DNA from: Mastigamoeba balamuthi
Taxonomy: Eukaryota; Evosea; Mastigamoebida; Mastigamoebidae
Assembly: GCA_902651635.1 (NCBI GenBank)
Contig: CACRSC010000010.1
Location: forward strand, 587,993 to 651,992
Reading direction: 5' to 3'
DNA: 64,000 nucleotides
In this document: positions 20,879 through 31,403 of the stretch, one piece after another
Numbering within the stretch: position 1 is the stretch's first letter
How the letters are laid out: every line of letters starts with the position of its first letter
Notes under the pieces: model-generated
Databases searched by the model: none
What the model saw: the letters and a program-made list of their open reading frames with translations, nothing else
What the model was told of the DNA's origin: nothing
Program-made: the position numbers and the translations under genes

Positions 20879-21789
20879 AAATACCATCGCTTTACACTCT
20901 ATCGAAATTCCAATCAGAAATCAATCGTTTTCAGGCACAATATAGCAAAAATCAGACTGTGTGGCATTGCTACCGGGTGTGGGCTGTGCAGACCAAAGGA
21001 CGGCACACCAACGCGAGGTAGAGATGGTGCGAAGACTGCACAACTTACCGGAATGCGCTCATTAGTCGACGAGCAAGACGAGACGCCTCCTCATCGCGGG
21101 GACCACCACCGCAATGTACACTCGACTCGGCAGGCTTGGGTGTCGTGTGGATGGCGCAGGCGAACACGCAGAGCTGCAGTGCGAGATGGCATAGCCGATG
21201 CTTGTGCGCCAGCCGAGCAGCAGCGCGGCATGGTAGGGCACTCCCTGACCGGCCCTGAAGTTCGGGGCCCTGGTCAAAGCGGCATGCGAGTAAGAGACAG
21301 TTCACATCTCCGTGGTAAGTCCTCGGCACGCGCCAGCGGTGTCGTCAAGGCCCACAGCCCGTTGTCCGAGTCGTGCGGTGCCGCGGCTGGAACTGCGCTA
21401 ATTTGTGGGCACGCATCTGCAGATGGTGTTTGGCCTCGCGACGCGCACACATCCCACCCAAGGAACACAGGTACCGCTGTGCGGTCCCAGACTCTAGCAT
21501 TCGGTTAAACCGTCGTCCAAACCGAATGTGTGGAACACGCAACCCGACAAACCGCACCCACCTTTATCAGCAAATCCCGCCAATGCATCACCTCTGCGGG
21601 TCGATTGAGGACCTTCATCAGCAGGACGCAACACGCCCTGCTCGTGGCGATGGCCCAGCTCGGGATTCGTTTCCCCGCAGTGTCAGAAGCGGTTAATAAT
21701 CGGCACTGATCGGGACAAACCGACCAAGTGAGCGAATTGCGTTTCCTACGGATTTTGCACATAAAATAAAAAAACTGCCTGTAGACAAC
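20879..21789. other. Spacer between tandem protease genes
   Basis: AT-rich for the first 100 bases after the stop (20879-20980), then mixed composition. No exon of the protease type is present. Short frames on both strands lack support. The last 100 bases before 21790 are AT-rich, as upstream of copy 1, and probably carry the promoter. Confidence 0.4.
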
Positions 21790-23222
21790 ATGTTCAGTAT
21801 GACTGTCAGTGCAGCAGTCCTCATCGCGGTCCTTGCCGTGTGTGCAAAGTGCTGCGACGAGCGCTGCCAGTGGGTGCGTGTCACAACAGCCATCCTGCGC
21901 AGTTAACCGCGAGGGGCCTCGGCGTTGTTGAGCACTTCTCATAGGCACTCTTCTGCGCAGGCGACGTGGAAGGCAAAGTACAGCAAGTCATACGACACAC
22001 CCGCAGAAGGCACGGAGCACCTCCCACGCCCCCGGCGAGCGCGAGCATAACAGGAGAACGGACGACTCCGTGGGGGGCCCAACAGACGAGCATCGGTTCG
22101 AGGTGTTCCGGGCCAACGTCGCCGAGTACGCGAGGAGGAACGCGGAGCCCGAGCAGACCGCGGTCTACGGCCCCAACAAGTTCTCCGACCTGACCCCCGA
22201 GGAGTTCTCCGCCAGGTTCCTCATGCCCGCCGGCGCCACTACACCAAAGGGGATCCCCGCCAGAGACCCGCCCCGCGTGGGAGGCATGGCCAAGCGCTTT
22301 GAGACCCCGAGGTCGTTCATCTCGCCCTACACGACCCCCGCACGCCAGAATGGCTACTGCAGCTCCTGTTGTGCGCCGCCTCCGTGTGCCCCACTCGCGC
22401 TCTGACGTTAGCTGTTGCTGGCTTCCCAGGGGCCTTCGCGAGCGCGGCGGTGGTGGAGGGGGCGCTGATGCGCCAGACAGGCATCTCCGAGTGGGTGTCG
22501 ACACAGAACCTGCTCGACTGCGCAGACTACACCTACGGGGAATACCCCAGCGGCACAGACGGGTGCAAGGGCTACAGCTACGAGGCGATGCTTGCGGAGC
22601 TCGCGGAGAAGGGCTCCGAGTACGGCGGCGGCCCGGTGTTCGAGAAGTACTACAAGTACAGGGGGGCCATGTCTAGGTGCAAGCACAAGCTCAAGGTGCG
22701 GGGCAACGTCACCGTCACCGACTACTTCACGGTCCCTTTCGACGAGGAGGAGGGCAGCGCACTATACTCGTCGCTGATGAAGTACGGGCCCCTGGCCGTG
22801 TCCTTCAACCACGCCAGCCTCTGGGGCTACGTCGGCGGAATCGTCAAGCACAACCCCTGGTGTCTCTACACGTTCACAGGCTACTACGGCCCCGACCACG
22901 CCGCCACCCTCGTCGGCTGGGGTGTCAAGAACGGCGTCAAGTGCGTTTCAACATAATGCTGCGGTTCTGCTGTTCAGCGTCTAACGGCAGTCGCACGAGC
23001 AGGTACTGGGTCATCAAGAACTCGTGGGGAGACGACTGGGGAGAGGCCAAGGACGTCAGCGATGGCGACTATCCCGAGGGCTACTTCCGCATCCAGCGAG
23101 GCGTGGGCGCGTGCCACCTGGCCGACAGCGCCGCGGTCGGCGTCATCGTGTCCGCCGGATCCGCCGTGGAACCCCTGCTGCTCGCCACATCGGCGATGGC
23201 GCTGCTCGCCTCGTGGCTCTGA
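21790..23222 (+). CDS. Papain-family cysteine protease, copy 2, with altered active-site entrance
   Basis: Same five-exon plan as the gene at 19429: signal peptide from ATG 21790 (VLIAVLAVCAKC), propeptide (KYSKSYD, RANVAEYARRN), mature domain and hydrophobic tail (LLLATSAMALLASWL). The exon nucleotide sequence is near identical to copy 1 over long stretches, so the duplication is recent. The catalytic Cys lies in NGYCSSCWAF: the oxyanion-hole Gln is Asn and the usual CGSCW is CSSCW. His (DHAATLVGWG) and Asn (KNSWGDDWGE) are retained. Intron 2 (22010-22085) again starts GC. The substitutions may reduce or shift activity. Confidence 0.92.
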
Positions 23223-23897
23223 CACCACCGCCGCTTTACATTCGAACGGCAAAATAACATGCGACCGACGAATCAATCGTTTCATATCAAGAGACTGTCG
23301 GGTATAGAAGGAAAGGACAGAGCATCTCGTGAGGACGAGGGGCGAAGAGCAGGCAACTGGAGTGAGTGCTCTCCTCAGACGACGAGGCGTCTCGCTGTCA
23401 CGGAGGAGCAACGCCACGAGGGGCACGCGGCGGGGCGTAAGGCGAAATTGACGGGTGGTTCTGACGTGGCGGGAAAAGCCTGGACCGGAGCGGAGGCGTG
23501 GAGTGTGGAGCGAAGCGGAGTCGGAGCCGGTGCACAGGCACAGGGGAGGGCTCTGCCACGCCAGGCATTTGTTGGGTAACACGTCACACTGGGAGGTGAC
23601 CTTAACAAGGTAAAATGGGGAGAACAAGCATTTTGGGGCACATGTTTTTCGTCGATGAGCAGCTCAGCGATTCCCCTGATCCTCTCGTGGTGCGTGCACG
23701 AGGGCACACAAGTCGTCGTCCCGTGGTACGCTGCACGATCCCAAAACTCCAGCACCGACAGGTGACAGCGACGCTGGATCCAGCCACGTACTGTTGCGAA
23801 TACCGATTTCTCCTCGGGCGACTGCTATCATTAGAACATTTCTTCTGAAAAACACATCTGTATTCCATCAGCTCCGCTCACCAATACAGAACCCCCC
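23223..23897. other. Intergenic, no gene seen
   Basis: Mixed-composition spacer between protease copy 2 and the glycosyltransferase. Open frames on both strands here have no family features. Nothing is assigned. Confidence 0.35.
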
Positions 23898-25285
23898 ATG
23901 CTCTCTCCTCAGAAGCTCTCCTTCCTGCGGTTCGGAAGACTCCACGCGGCACTGTACGTGCATGATCTCTGCACGGTCTTGACTGATGCTCCTGCAGGCT
24001 TGCTCTCGTTGCCGTGACGCTGTGCCTCACTGTCCTGCTGACCGGGAGGACGGGCGAGGGGGACCTATGGACTCCCGTGCTCTCGAAGTGCATCACCCCG
24101 AAGTCCCGCTGGGCAGTTGTCACGATGCTGGCCAACGTCAGAAGCGGTGTACGCCCGGGGACGCGCGAGGCGAGAGAGGGGCTTTCTCTTCCGAATTGTG
24201 CCGCTTTACCTCAGAATGCGTTTCCGTGCCCCAGCCCCGACACTGGGCTTATTCATCTGAATTCCTGTTATCACGGCACACGCGGGGGTTGGTGCTCTAA
24301 GGTGCCGCTCGCCGCCCAAGCACCAACACTCGTTCTCGCGTGTTTCACACGCAATTTCAGTGGCCTCCACAGTCCCGTACACTGCCCCAGAGATAAGCGC
24401 GAGACAATTGAATTGGACTGCGTGATCCCAGTTGCCATTTTTGACGCGTGAGTCGTGGTTTCGCAGTTTGATTACGTGCCGGCGGTTGTCGCACTCGCCG
24501 CCTCGTGGAACAAGACGGTGCCGGAGGAGGACAGGGAGCACATCGACCTCGTCGCTCTGATCGACGACAGCCTGCCCACAGACCGCGAGGCGCTGCTGAA
24601 CCGGGCGGGATGGAGGACGGTACGCATCAAGGCGATCTTCCGCGACACGGGGTCGACGGTCCCCGAGCGCTTCATGACGTGCTTCACCAAAGTCTACGCG
24701 TGGAGCCTCGTGCAGTACAGCACCGTGCTCTACATCGACGCCGACGTCGTTGTCCTGCGCGAGGAGGTCCGCGACGCGTTCTGCCTGGCCGAGGGGTTCC
24801 CAGAGGGCCACGTCTGGACGACCAAGCTCAACGGCATGCGTTGGAACGCAGGCATCATGCTGCTCAAGCCCTCGGCCAAGACATACGAGGAGATTGTGTA
24901 CTACATGAACAACGCCCAGTGGAAGTTCCAGGTGGGTGGCGACCAGGACATGATGAACGCGTTCTGGGCTACCGAGGGGCACCAGCGCCATGTCCTCGGC
25001 CGCAACTTCAATGTTGGCGCCGACAGATCCTCGGAGACGCCGTACAAGCACAACGACGGGGCCGCGGTGCTGCACTACCTCGCGCTCGACTTGAAGCCCT
25101 GGGACCTCACGACCGTTCGGTGCGCGCTGAAGGGCAGCCTCGAGGTCGCCAGTGTGCAGCGGTCCGAGGTCGTCGCGAAGTGTGACGCGTCGGGGACGCA
25201 GGCGGCAGCCCGCGTTCTCAACGACCACTTCATGTACTGGTGGGGCGTGGCCCTCTCGGGCAACCAGAACATCCCATTCCTCTGA
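23898..25285 (+). CDS. Glycogenin-like GT8 glycosyltransferase, type II membrane protein
   Basis: Exons 23898-23953, 23998-24152 (approximate end) and about 24467-25285 join in phase. Residues about 18-38 (ALLALVAVTLCLTVLL) form a signal anchor. The catalytic GT-A domain has VVTMLANV at the first strand, a split FDYVPAVVALAASWNK helix, VLYIDADVVVL with the metal-binding DxD, WNAGIMLLKPS, GGDQDMMNAFW and VLHYLALDLKPW with the family's second metal His. GT8 enzymes transfer a sugar from UDP-sugar with retention. The signal anchor places it in the Golgi or ER rather than in glycogen priming, and no glycogenin acceptor Tyr motif is evident. The second intron holds CAATTGAATTGG. Confidence 0.9.
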
Positions 25286-25570
25286 GGCCTCTCGCATTCG
25301 AAAGTTGTACATCTTGATCAACACTTGAAGAGTTGATTGTACCTACCGGAGGAACAAAACCAATGATGATTCCCATCACCAGAACCGAATCAATGCTCAC
25401 TGTTAATGCAGCTGTATGCTCAAGAGCCCTGGTTCTGAATAACAAATTGGCTTTCTTTGCTGCTCAATTTGAGATTCTCATTGTTCTCTTTGCCACTTGT
25501 CTGGCTGTGCAAAGGAATGATGCACCAACTCGAGGCGTGTGAGGGGACCAACCAATCTGGGGGCGCTCTC
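25286..25570. other. Convergent 3' spacer
   Basis: AT-rich spacer between the glycosyltransferase stop (plus) and the stop of the membrane hydrolase (minus). Each strand would need its polyadenylation signal here; no perfect AATAAA was seen. Confidence 0.35.
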
Positions 25571-27605
25571 TCAGTCAATGAGCGGCTCGCGGCGAGGCCC
25601 CTCGTCATCGCGGAGGAGCGACGCCACAAGGGGCACGCGGCGGGACTCAGGGATCCTGTGCGTGGCGCAGGCGAACACGACGAGCAGCGCCACGGCGATG
25701 TAGCCGACGTACGCGTGTACGTCGAGCAGCCACGGGTACAGCGTCGCGCGGCGCGACCTGGTGGGCACGTCCTTGACCCAGAAGTACGGGTCCTTCTCGC
25801 ACGTCTTGTTCTCGAACAGCCCGCACTCCGTCTCGGTCCCCGCGTGCTCGAAGTAGTCTGCGAGTGCGTTGCCGCCCACCCCCAGACCCCCGCCGAGTGA
25901 GTACGCGCACGCGGGAGCTGTGCCGCGCAACTGTCTTCGAAGAGGACGTTGCCGTAAGGGTCGGCGACAATCGACCGGCCGTGAGTGTCCACCCGGACCA
26001 GAGTCGCCCCGCTCTCGGCCGCGCGCAGGGCGAACGTGTACGTGGCCCACTTGTAGATGGCCGGCCAGTCTGCCGAGGGCGCCAGGAGCAGGTCCGCGCG
26101 CTTCCTCCCGGCCTGCGCGATGTACTGCGGGAACGCCAAGTCCATGCAGATGACCGCCCCGATGCGCCCGTACGGCGTGTCCGCGACGGGCAGGTTCTCC
26201 TCGCCGGGCTCCTGCTGGTCCTCCCAGCCGAGGACGAGGTGCGCCTTGGTGTACTGGAACACCGTGCGGCCGTCCGGGCCGACGAGGAACTCGACGTTCC
26301 TGCTCCTGACGAGCCTGTTGCCCGCCCGCTGGCCCCCGGGCAGCGCGTACTCGTCGGCGATGAAGCAGGGCAGGACGTACGCCCCGTGCCTGGCGGCGAC
26401 GGCGCGCACGCGGGCCAGCAGCCGGCAGAGCCCGCTGTCGCAGGCGGCCGCGTCGAGGGCGTCGCCCGCGTACGTGTCGACGCGGACGCTCCACTCGGAC
26501 CAGACGACGACGCGGGCGCCCGCCGAGGCCGCGGCGTCGGTGGCCGCGTAGATGGCCTCGAGCCACCGCTCCGTTGCGTAGTCCTCGGGTCCTGACATCA
26601 CGACCCCGCCGACGCGCACGTACGCGGGGGCCCCGTCGCCGTTGGTGGGCGCCAGCACGGCCGTCAGCCCCGTGCTGAAGTACAGCTGCGAGGAGGAGAG
26701 GCGTAGGTTATCGACGAGACCAGTCGGGGGCAAGCGAGGCGCGTACGCAGAAGAGGAAGAGGCCCCAGACGGCCAGGTGCTTCCGCGAGGAGAGGCTGCC
26801 CGTCCAGGGGCCGGGCAGCGCCCCGAGGCGGCCCAGGAGGACGCCCGAGAGCACGGCAGCGGTCCAGCCGTTGAAGAAGTACGCGCCGAACACGCCGGTG
26901 ACGCTGAGCAGCTGCGCCAGCGAGTTCCTCCACAGGAACTCGGTGCCGGGTATCGCTGCGCGGGTGCGACGAGCCGGGGAGGGAAGGAAAACGGGTCGTC
27001 CCGTCGGTGTCAGTGTTCGGAGGGGGTGTGTGACTCGGTGACCGCTCCGAGTTTCATCGGGTTTTCCCACCGACGCGCACCGATGACGCCGAAGGGGCTG
27101 ACCAGCGTCGTGAAGTGCGAGCAGACGGCGACGAGCAGCCCGAACGTCGCGACGTGCACGTCGTCGCTGAGGCCGAGCTCCATCAGCGCCCTGTCCGCTG
27201 CGACGGGCGCCATCACCACCAGCGTGACCTGTGCCGGTTGCCCCGCACAGGAGGGGGGCGGAGAGCCGCCAGAGAACGTCACCCGATCACCGTTGTGGTG
27301 ACTCAGCTGCCTGGAAGACAAGAGGGGGGTGGTAAGGCAGGGAAGTCCGAGGGCACCACAGCGGCGACTCCGAGCTGGGCGGGCAGGCCCTCCTTGCCGC
27401 TGATGCCCCAGAGGCTGCACAGGAGGCCCACGAAGGCAGAGACCACGAGGACGACGAGGTGCCGAGGGCGGTTGGCCCGGGAGAAGCGCAGGCAGCACGC
27501 GAGGGCCGCCGGGTAGGCCCCGGGCACGGGCCACCGCGAGCAGCTGAACGCGAAGAAGAACGACGCGAGGGGCAGCCACAGCCAGCGACGGACGAGCGAC
27601 GGCAT
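25571..27605 (-). CDS. Membrane carbon-nitrogen hydrolase resembling apolipoprotein N-acyltransferase, copy 1
   Basis: Start ATG 27605 (MPSLVRRWLWLPL). Exons: 27605 to about 27360; about 27232-27085 (VTLVVMAPVAADRALM); about 26955-26730 (IPGTEFLWRNSLAQLL); about 26685-25935 (hydrolase domain); 25859-25571 (last). About six N-terminal helices include LAQLLSVTGVFGAYFFNGWTA, matching the Lnt helix before its periplasmic domain. The nitrilase triad is complete: Glu in VVWSEWS, Lys in QYTKAHLVLGWED, Cys in AVICMDLAFPQ. A C-terminal helix (YIAVALLVVFACA) follows a Cys-containing lumenal loop. Lnt transfers an acyl chain to lipoprotein N-termini in bacteria; in a eukaryote the substrate is unknown. 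The last intron, after NVLFED, is shared in phase with both paralogues. Confidence 0.85.
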
Positions 27606-28426
27606 GGCGTCTGTGCTTATCCTGGGTCTGGAAGCTGAGTGGTGGTTTAGCAAACAGCCGCCTTCTGCGATCGGGTACGTCAACGAAGCCGGCCGTTGCG
27701 TCACCAGAGGAAAAGCCGCACATCTTCACCTATCAATTTGTCTCATTCACCGAGAGCCAGCCCGGTGGTCTTTCGTCACCGAGACTCTGTGTTCCATGCG
27801 CTCCTGGCTCAGCGAGCCGCCCTTGATCACGGGCTTTTATTCATGAAGGCACTGGTAGCAGTCACAGCCGCCCCAGCTGCCTCCGCACTCTTCTAAGGGA
27901 GAGCTTTGATGCCGAGCTCAACGACACCTTGAGCTCTTTCAGTCGCTTCGGTTCAATTAAGTTAGCTGGAAATCCAATGTTCTATCTTGCCGCTATTTAC
28001 TTTCGGTTATCCCTTTGCGAAAGTGCATCACTCAACACGGCTCAATAAGATACTAATGTAGCAATCCTTCCTGTGATGGTTGCTGGTGAGATGCCAATGG
28101 AATTCTCTCACACCTCATTTGGCTGTGGGAGGATGCAAACTTTATGAGTTGCTGGGCTTCAGGACAGAGAACGCTCCAGTCGAGCTTCACTCCTGGGGTC
28201 GGCACATGTTGTTTGTGAGTTACTTGAAAAAAGCCATCGGCTACCTGGTGAACTCTGGGGAAGTAAACGGGCAAGAAAATGTGGAAACACTATGACCGCA
28301 TCATTGGGGCACATCTTGGCGATCTCTGGTATAACGAGTCCCATCTGGATAGCCTTTCTTGGACTGTGCGACAGCCAATCACACAGAACAATTTCTGAAA
28401 ACGCCATTAGTGAGTAATCAATCACA
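27606..28426. other. Intergenic at the edge of the low-GC island
   Basis: From about 27900 the composition drops sharply (CAATTAAGTTAGCTGGAAAT and similar) and remains lower through 34.6 kb. No exon is recognised between the hydrolase start and the stop of the HEAT-like gene at 28427. Confidence 0.4.
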
Positions 28427-31386
28427 TCAAATCTGAGCACTGCTAAAGACTGGCAATCTCGTTAGATCTCTCAGGGCATCTGGCAATGCTGTGCCGTGAG
28501 CCAGGTGACTGTATAGAGCCTGGACTGCCAGAGTCTGATCGTCCTTGCCCTCACAGTAGAGTGCATCACCTAGAGCCCGCAGCACCTCCTCTGAAGTGTT
28601 CTCCTTCATCAACCTGCACAGGTATCCAGAGGCTACAAGGCCAGGTAACTTCCCGTTTCTGAGCCACTTGAGGCAGAGCTGTTTCCTTTGCTCGTCAGTT
28701 TGACTGATGCCCAACAGACATTCCAATGAAAGTGCACTGAGCAGCTGCGATGCAGAGGCCAGGGTTAATTTCGAGATCCACATACATTCCTTCTCCATTT
28801 CTGTGTCCCCACTGCTAAAGCCCCCAGGCTTGGAAGGAAGAAGCACGAGTTTATCCACACTGCTTGAAGCGAGCATGAGCAGATCCCTTCTGCACGTGTT
28901 CTTCAACGACTGCCAGGGAGGGCATGTGAACGACAGAACCCTGCGGATAGTGGCAATGTCGAGAAGAACCAGTGGTGACGAGACACCCAGGCGGGAGTGT
29001 GAGGCCAGCAGCACAGCCTGGACTGCTCGGAACCATGTTCCATACTCCACCCTCATTGTCTCGTCCTCCTGCATGGCACCAATCACCGCACGGACGGTCT
29101 CGATCGCATGAAAACGAAATGATAATGGGACCTGAGGACCACAGCATTCATCGAGCAGAATAGGAACTATGCTAGTCACCGCTTCCAGGATCCCCTTTGC
29201 AATCTTCCACTCTTCTTCAGGTTCCTGCGCAGCAAGGTCCTCCCACTCAAAGGCCATGCCCAGAAAAGGGCCCAAGGACAGGCACGGCATTGCGTTGTCG
29301 AGTGCACAGGCGAGGAAATCCATGATTCCCACACGCACTCTCTGATCCAGATCTGGGAGCTTGAGCATCTCAGTCATCACCTGAGTTAAAAAGTGAATGT
29401 GAGAGTTATGTGAGGAGCTCCACATATTGTTTTCAATTCAGCACATGCCTTGGCAGTGGGGACAGCTGCAGTACAGAGGTCGCCCTGGTGCAGAACGGCT
29501 CCGTGGAGATCCTCAAATCCGTCTTGTATAGTGGAGTCGTCTGGCGACAGCAGCTTGCACTGTTGTAAACACACAGTCATCCTTCGGAAAAGTGATTCCA
29601 GAATGGATACAATTAAACAAAACGGGGGAAAAACAGCACGAACGAGAGCTGTTGGCGTGTCCGTCGCCACGCCATAGACATCCTGGGCACTGCTCCAGTC
29701 GATGGACGTCCGCAGAAGATGTTTGATGCCCTCCGGGACTGCCGAGTACACCTCGTCGTAGCCCTCTTGCTCGAACACCTGACCCTCGAAGCCCGGCGAT
29801 GGGCTGCTGATCGCCACCACCTCGCGGCAACGCTCGGCGCACAGAGGGCGCCCCACGACGCCAACGGGCCTATGCAGCAGCCTCAGCGAGGAGTTGTCGT
29901 TGTGCAAGACCTTGTCGCACTGGACGATGGACCCGTGGGGCACCGAAGGCGACACCGGGTCTTGCCCCCAGCACTGCTGCACATCAGACACAGGAGAGCT
30001 CAATTGAATAGAAGGATCCGGACCCGGTGAGCGCAGGGGAAAGGGAGTACCCAGTAGGTCTGGCCGTCGGAGAGAGCATAGGACCGGGGGCAGGACGACA
30101 GCCGCAGAAGCTGGAAGACAAAGGGGCCGCTCTCGAGCTCCGCCTTCTCGCTGCTGTGCTTCTCGTTCGATTGCCTCTGGCTCTGCGCGCTTGCGATGGC
30201 TGCTCGAAGCACTACCCCCGTCGAGAGCAGTGGCACCTGATCTAGCTCCTCTCTCTCTGCCTCTCCCATTCCGGGTTTCGGGAGCACGGCTATTAGACTC
30301 CCTCGACTTACTTTAGATTTGCCCACAAAATCGTCTGGATATTTTACCAGCTTGTCTCCGGCTACCAATTGCTGAGGGCATCCAGACAGAGTTCCAGAGA
30401 GTTCACCACAAGGTGAAGATTTCTCGAACACCAGCAGATTATCGCCTAAAGGTACAATAACAACGCACTCCTGTTCCTCACAGGCATCAGTGGAATTTCG
30501 AGCCCTGGGGGACTCCGATGAGATACAGGACAAGTGGAATCCCAGGAGCACCTTTGCACGGCCACTGAGCGTCACTGTGGTCAGGTGTTCATTGTCGGGA
30601 ATGCAGGAAATGCTGCCCCTGTTGTACACGGGCGATGTCTCCTGGCAGGGGAATACAATACGTGCCGGTTTTGCTCAGTAGCTAGCTGTACCAAGTGGGC
30701 TGCGCCTCATGAATTCATCCGGGGACCACTGGGCAATCGGTTTCAGTGGGCAGGCCATCGGTATCAAGGCAGAGCCGATGGTGCCATTTTATTTCGTACG
30801 GAGCTCTCTGACTGGGTTGTTTCTAGTCGCTAATTCATCAGTTTCCAGCTATGTTCTGCTCTGTGCACAGCTTGACGCTTTCATAATTCACCCAGACCTC
30901 ACGTAAGATACTATTCCTTTGGGCTCGGGAGGGCAGCACAGCACACGAGTGTAGGGACGAGGAACTGGAATAAGAAGCCCACGGTTACCCTTGGTATTGA
31001 TCCTCGCCCAGCCTTCCCCCCCCCCTCGCAATAACAGAACTAATCAGACTGTTTATAACTATCCAGGTTCAGGTTTTCTGCTCTGTACTATTCTGCTGGC
31101 CTCGCAGTGCTGTAGACTCCGTTGAAATGCTCAGCACGTGGATGTCTGCAGTCTGGGCACTCGTCAATACTATGCCACGGTCACTGAGCATTGCAACTGT
31201 CACTTGGCAATTGCATGGCGATCTGTCTGGCCTGAGACCACGGCAGAGCAGTTGCACAACGGTGCCGTCCTGCATTCTCGACCGCTTGGCCTCAGCAGTC
31301 TCCTGCACAACAACGTCATCACGGCCTCTCTTGGGCCGCACTGCACAGGGTGAAGGGGCGCGAGAGAAAGTGACCACCCTATCCAT
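28427..31386 (-). CDS. Unrecognised large protein, C-terminal HEAT/ARM-like helices
   Basis: The start is taken at ATG 31386 (MDRVVTFSRAPSP). The first exon has a basic segment (VRPKRGRD, EAKRSRMQDG) typical of a nuclear localisation signal, then VVQLLCRGLRPDRSPC, ending near 31125. Further exons are seen around 30900-30660, 30629-30005 (IPDNEHLTTVTLSGRAKVLLGF; LPKPGMGEAERE), 30003-29440 and 29390-28427. The C-terminal third is a run of amphipathic helices (MTEMLKLPDLDQRVRVGIMD, SQLLSALSLECLL, RRDLLMLASSS) like HEAT repeats. No catalytic motif is seen and no family recognised. GC content is clearly below that of neighbouring genes. The exon joins in 30.6-30.95 kb are uncertain. Confidence 0.5.
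31205..31360 (+). repeat. Left arm of a diverged inverted repeat
   Basis: The plus strand from GCGATCTGTCTGGCCTGAGA to CTTGGGCCGCACTGCACAGG matches, by eye at roughly 75-80%, the reverse complement of about 34815-34965. The arm is the first coding exon of the HEAT-like gene. The other arm lies upstream of the P-loop NTPase gene and has broken reading frames. Confidence 0.7.
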
Positions 31387-31403
31387 CTGTGTGCAGTGAG
31401 GAG

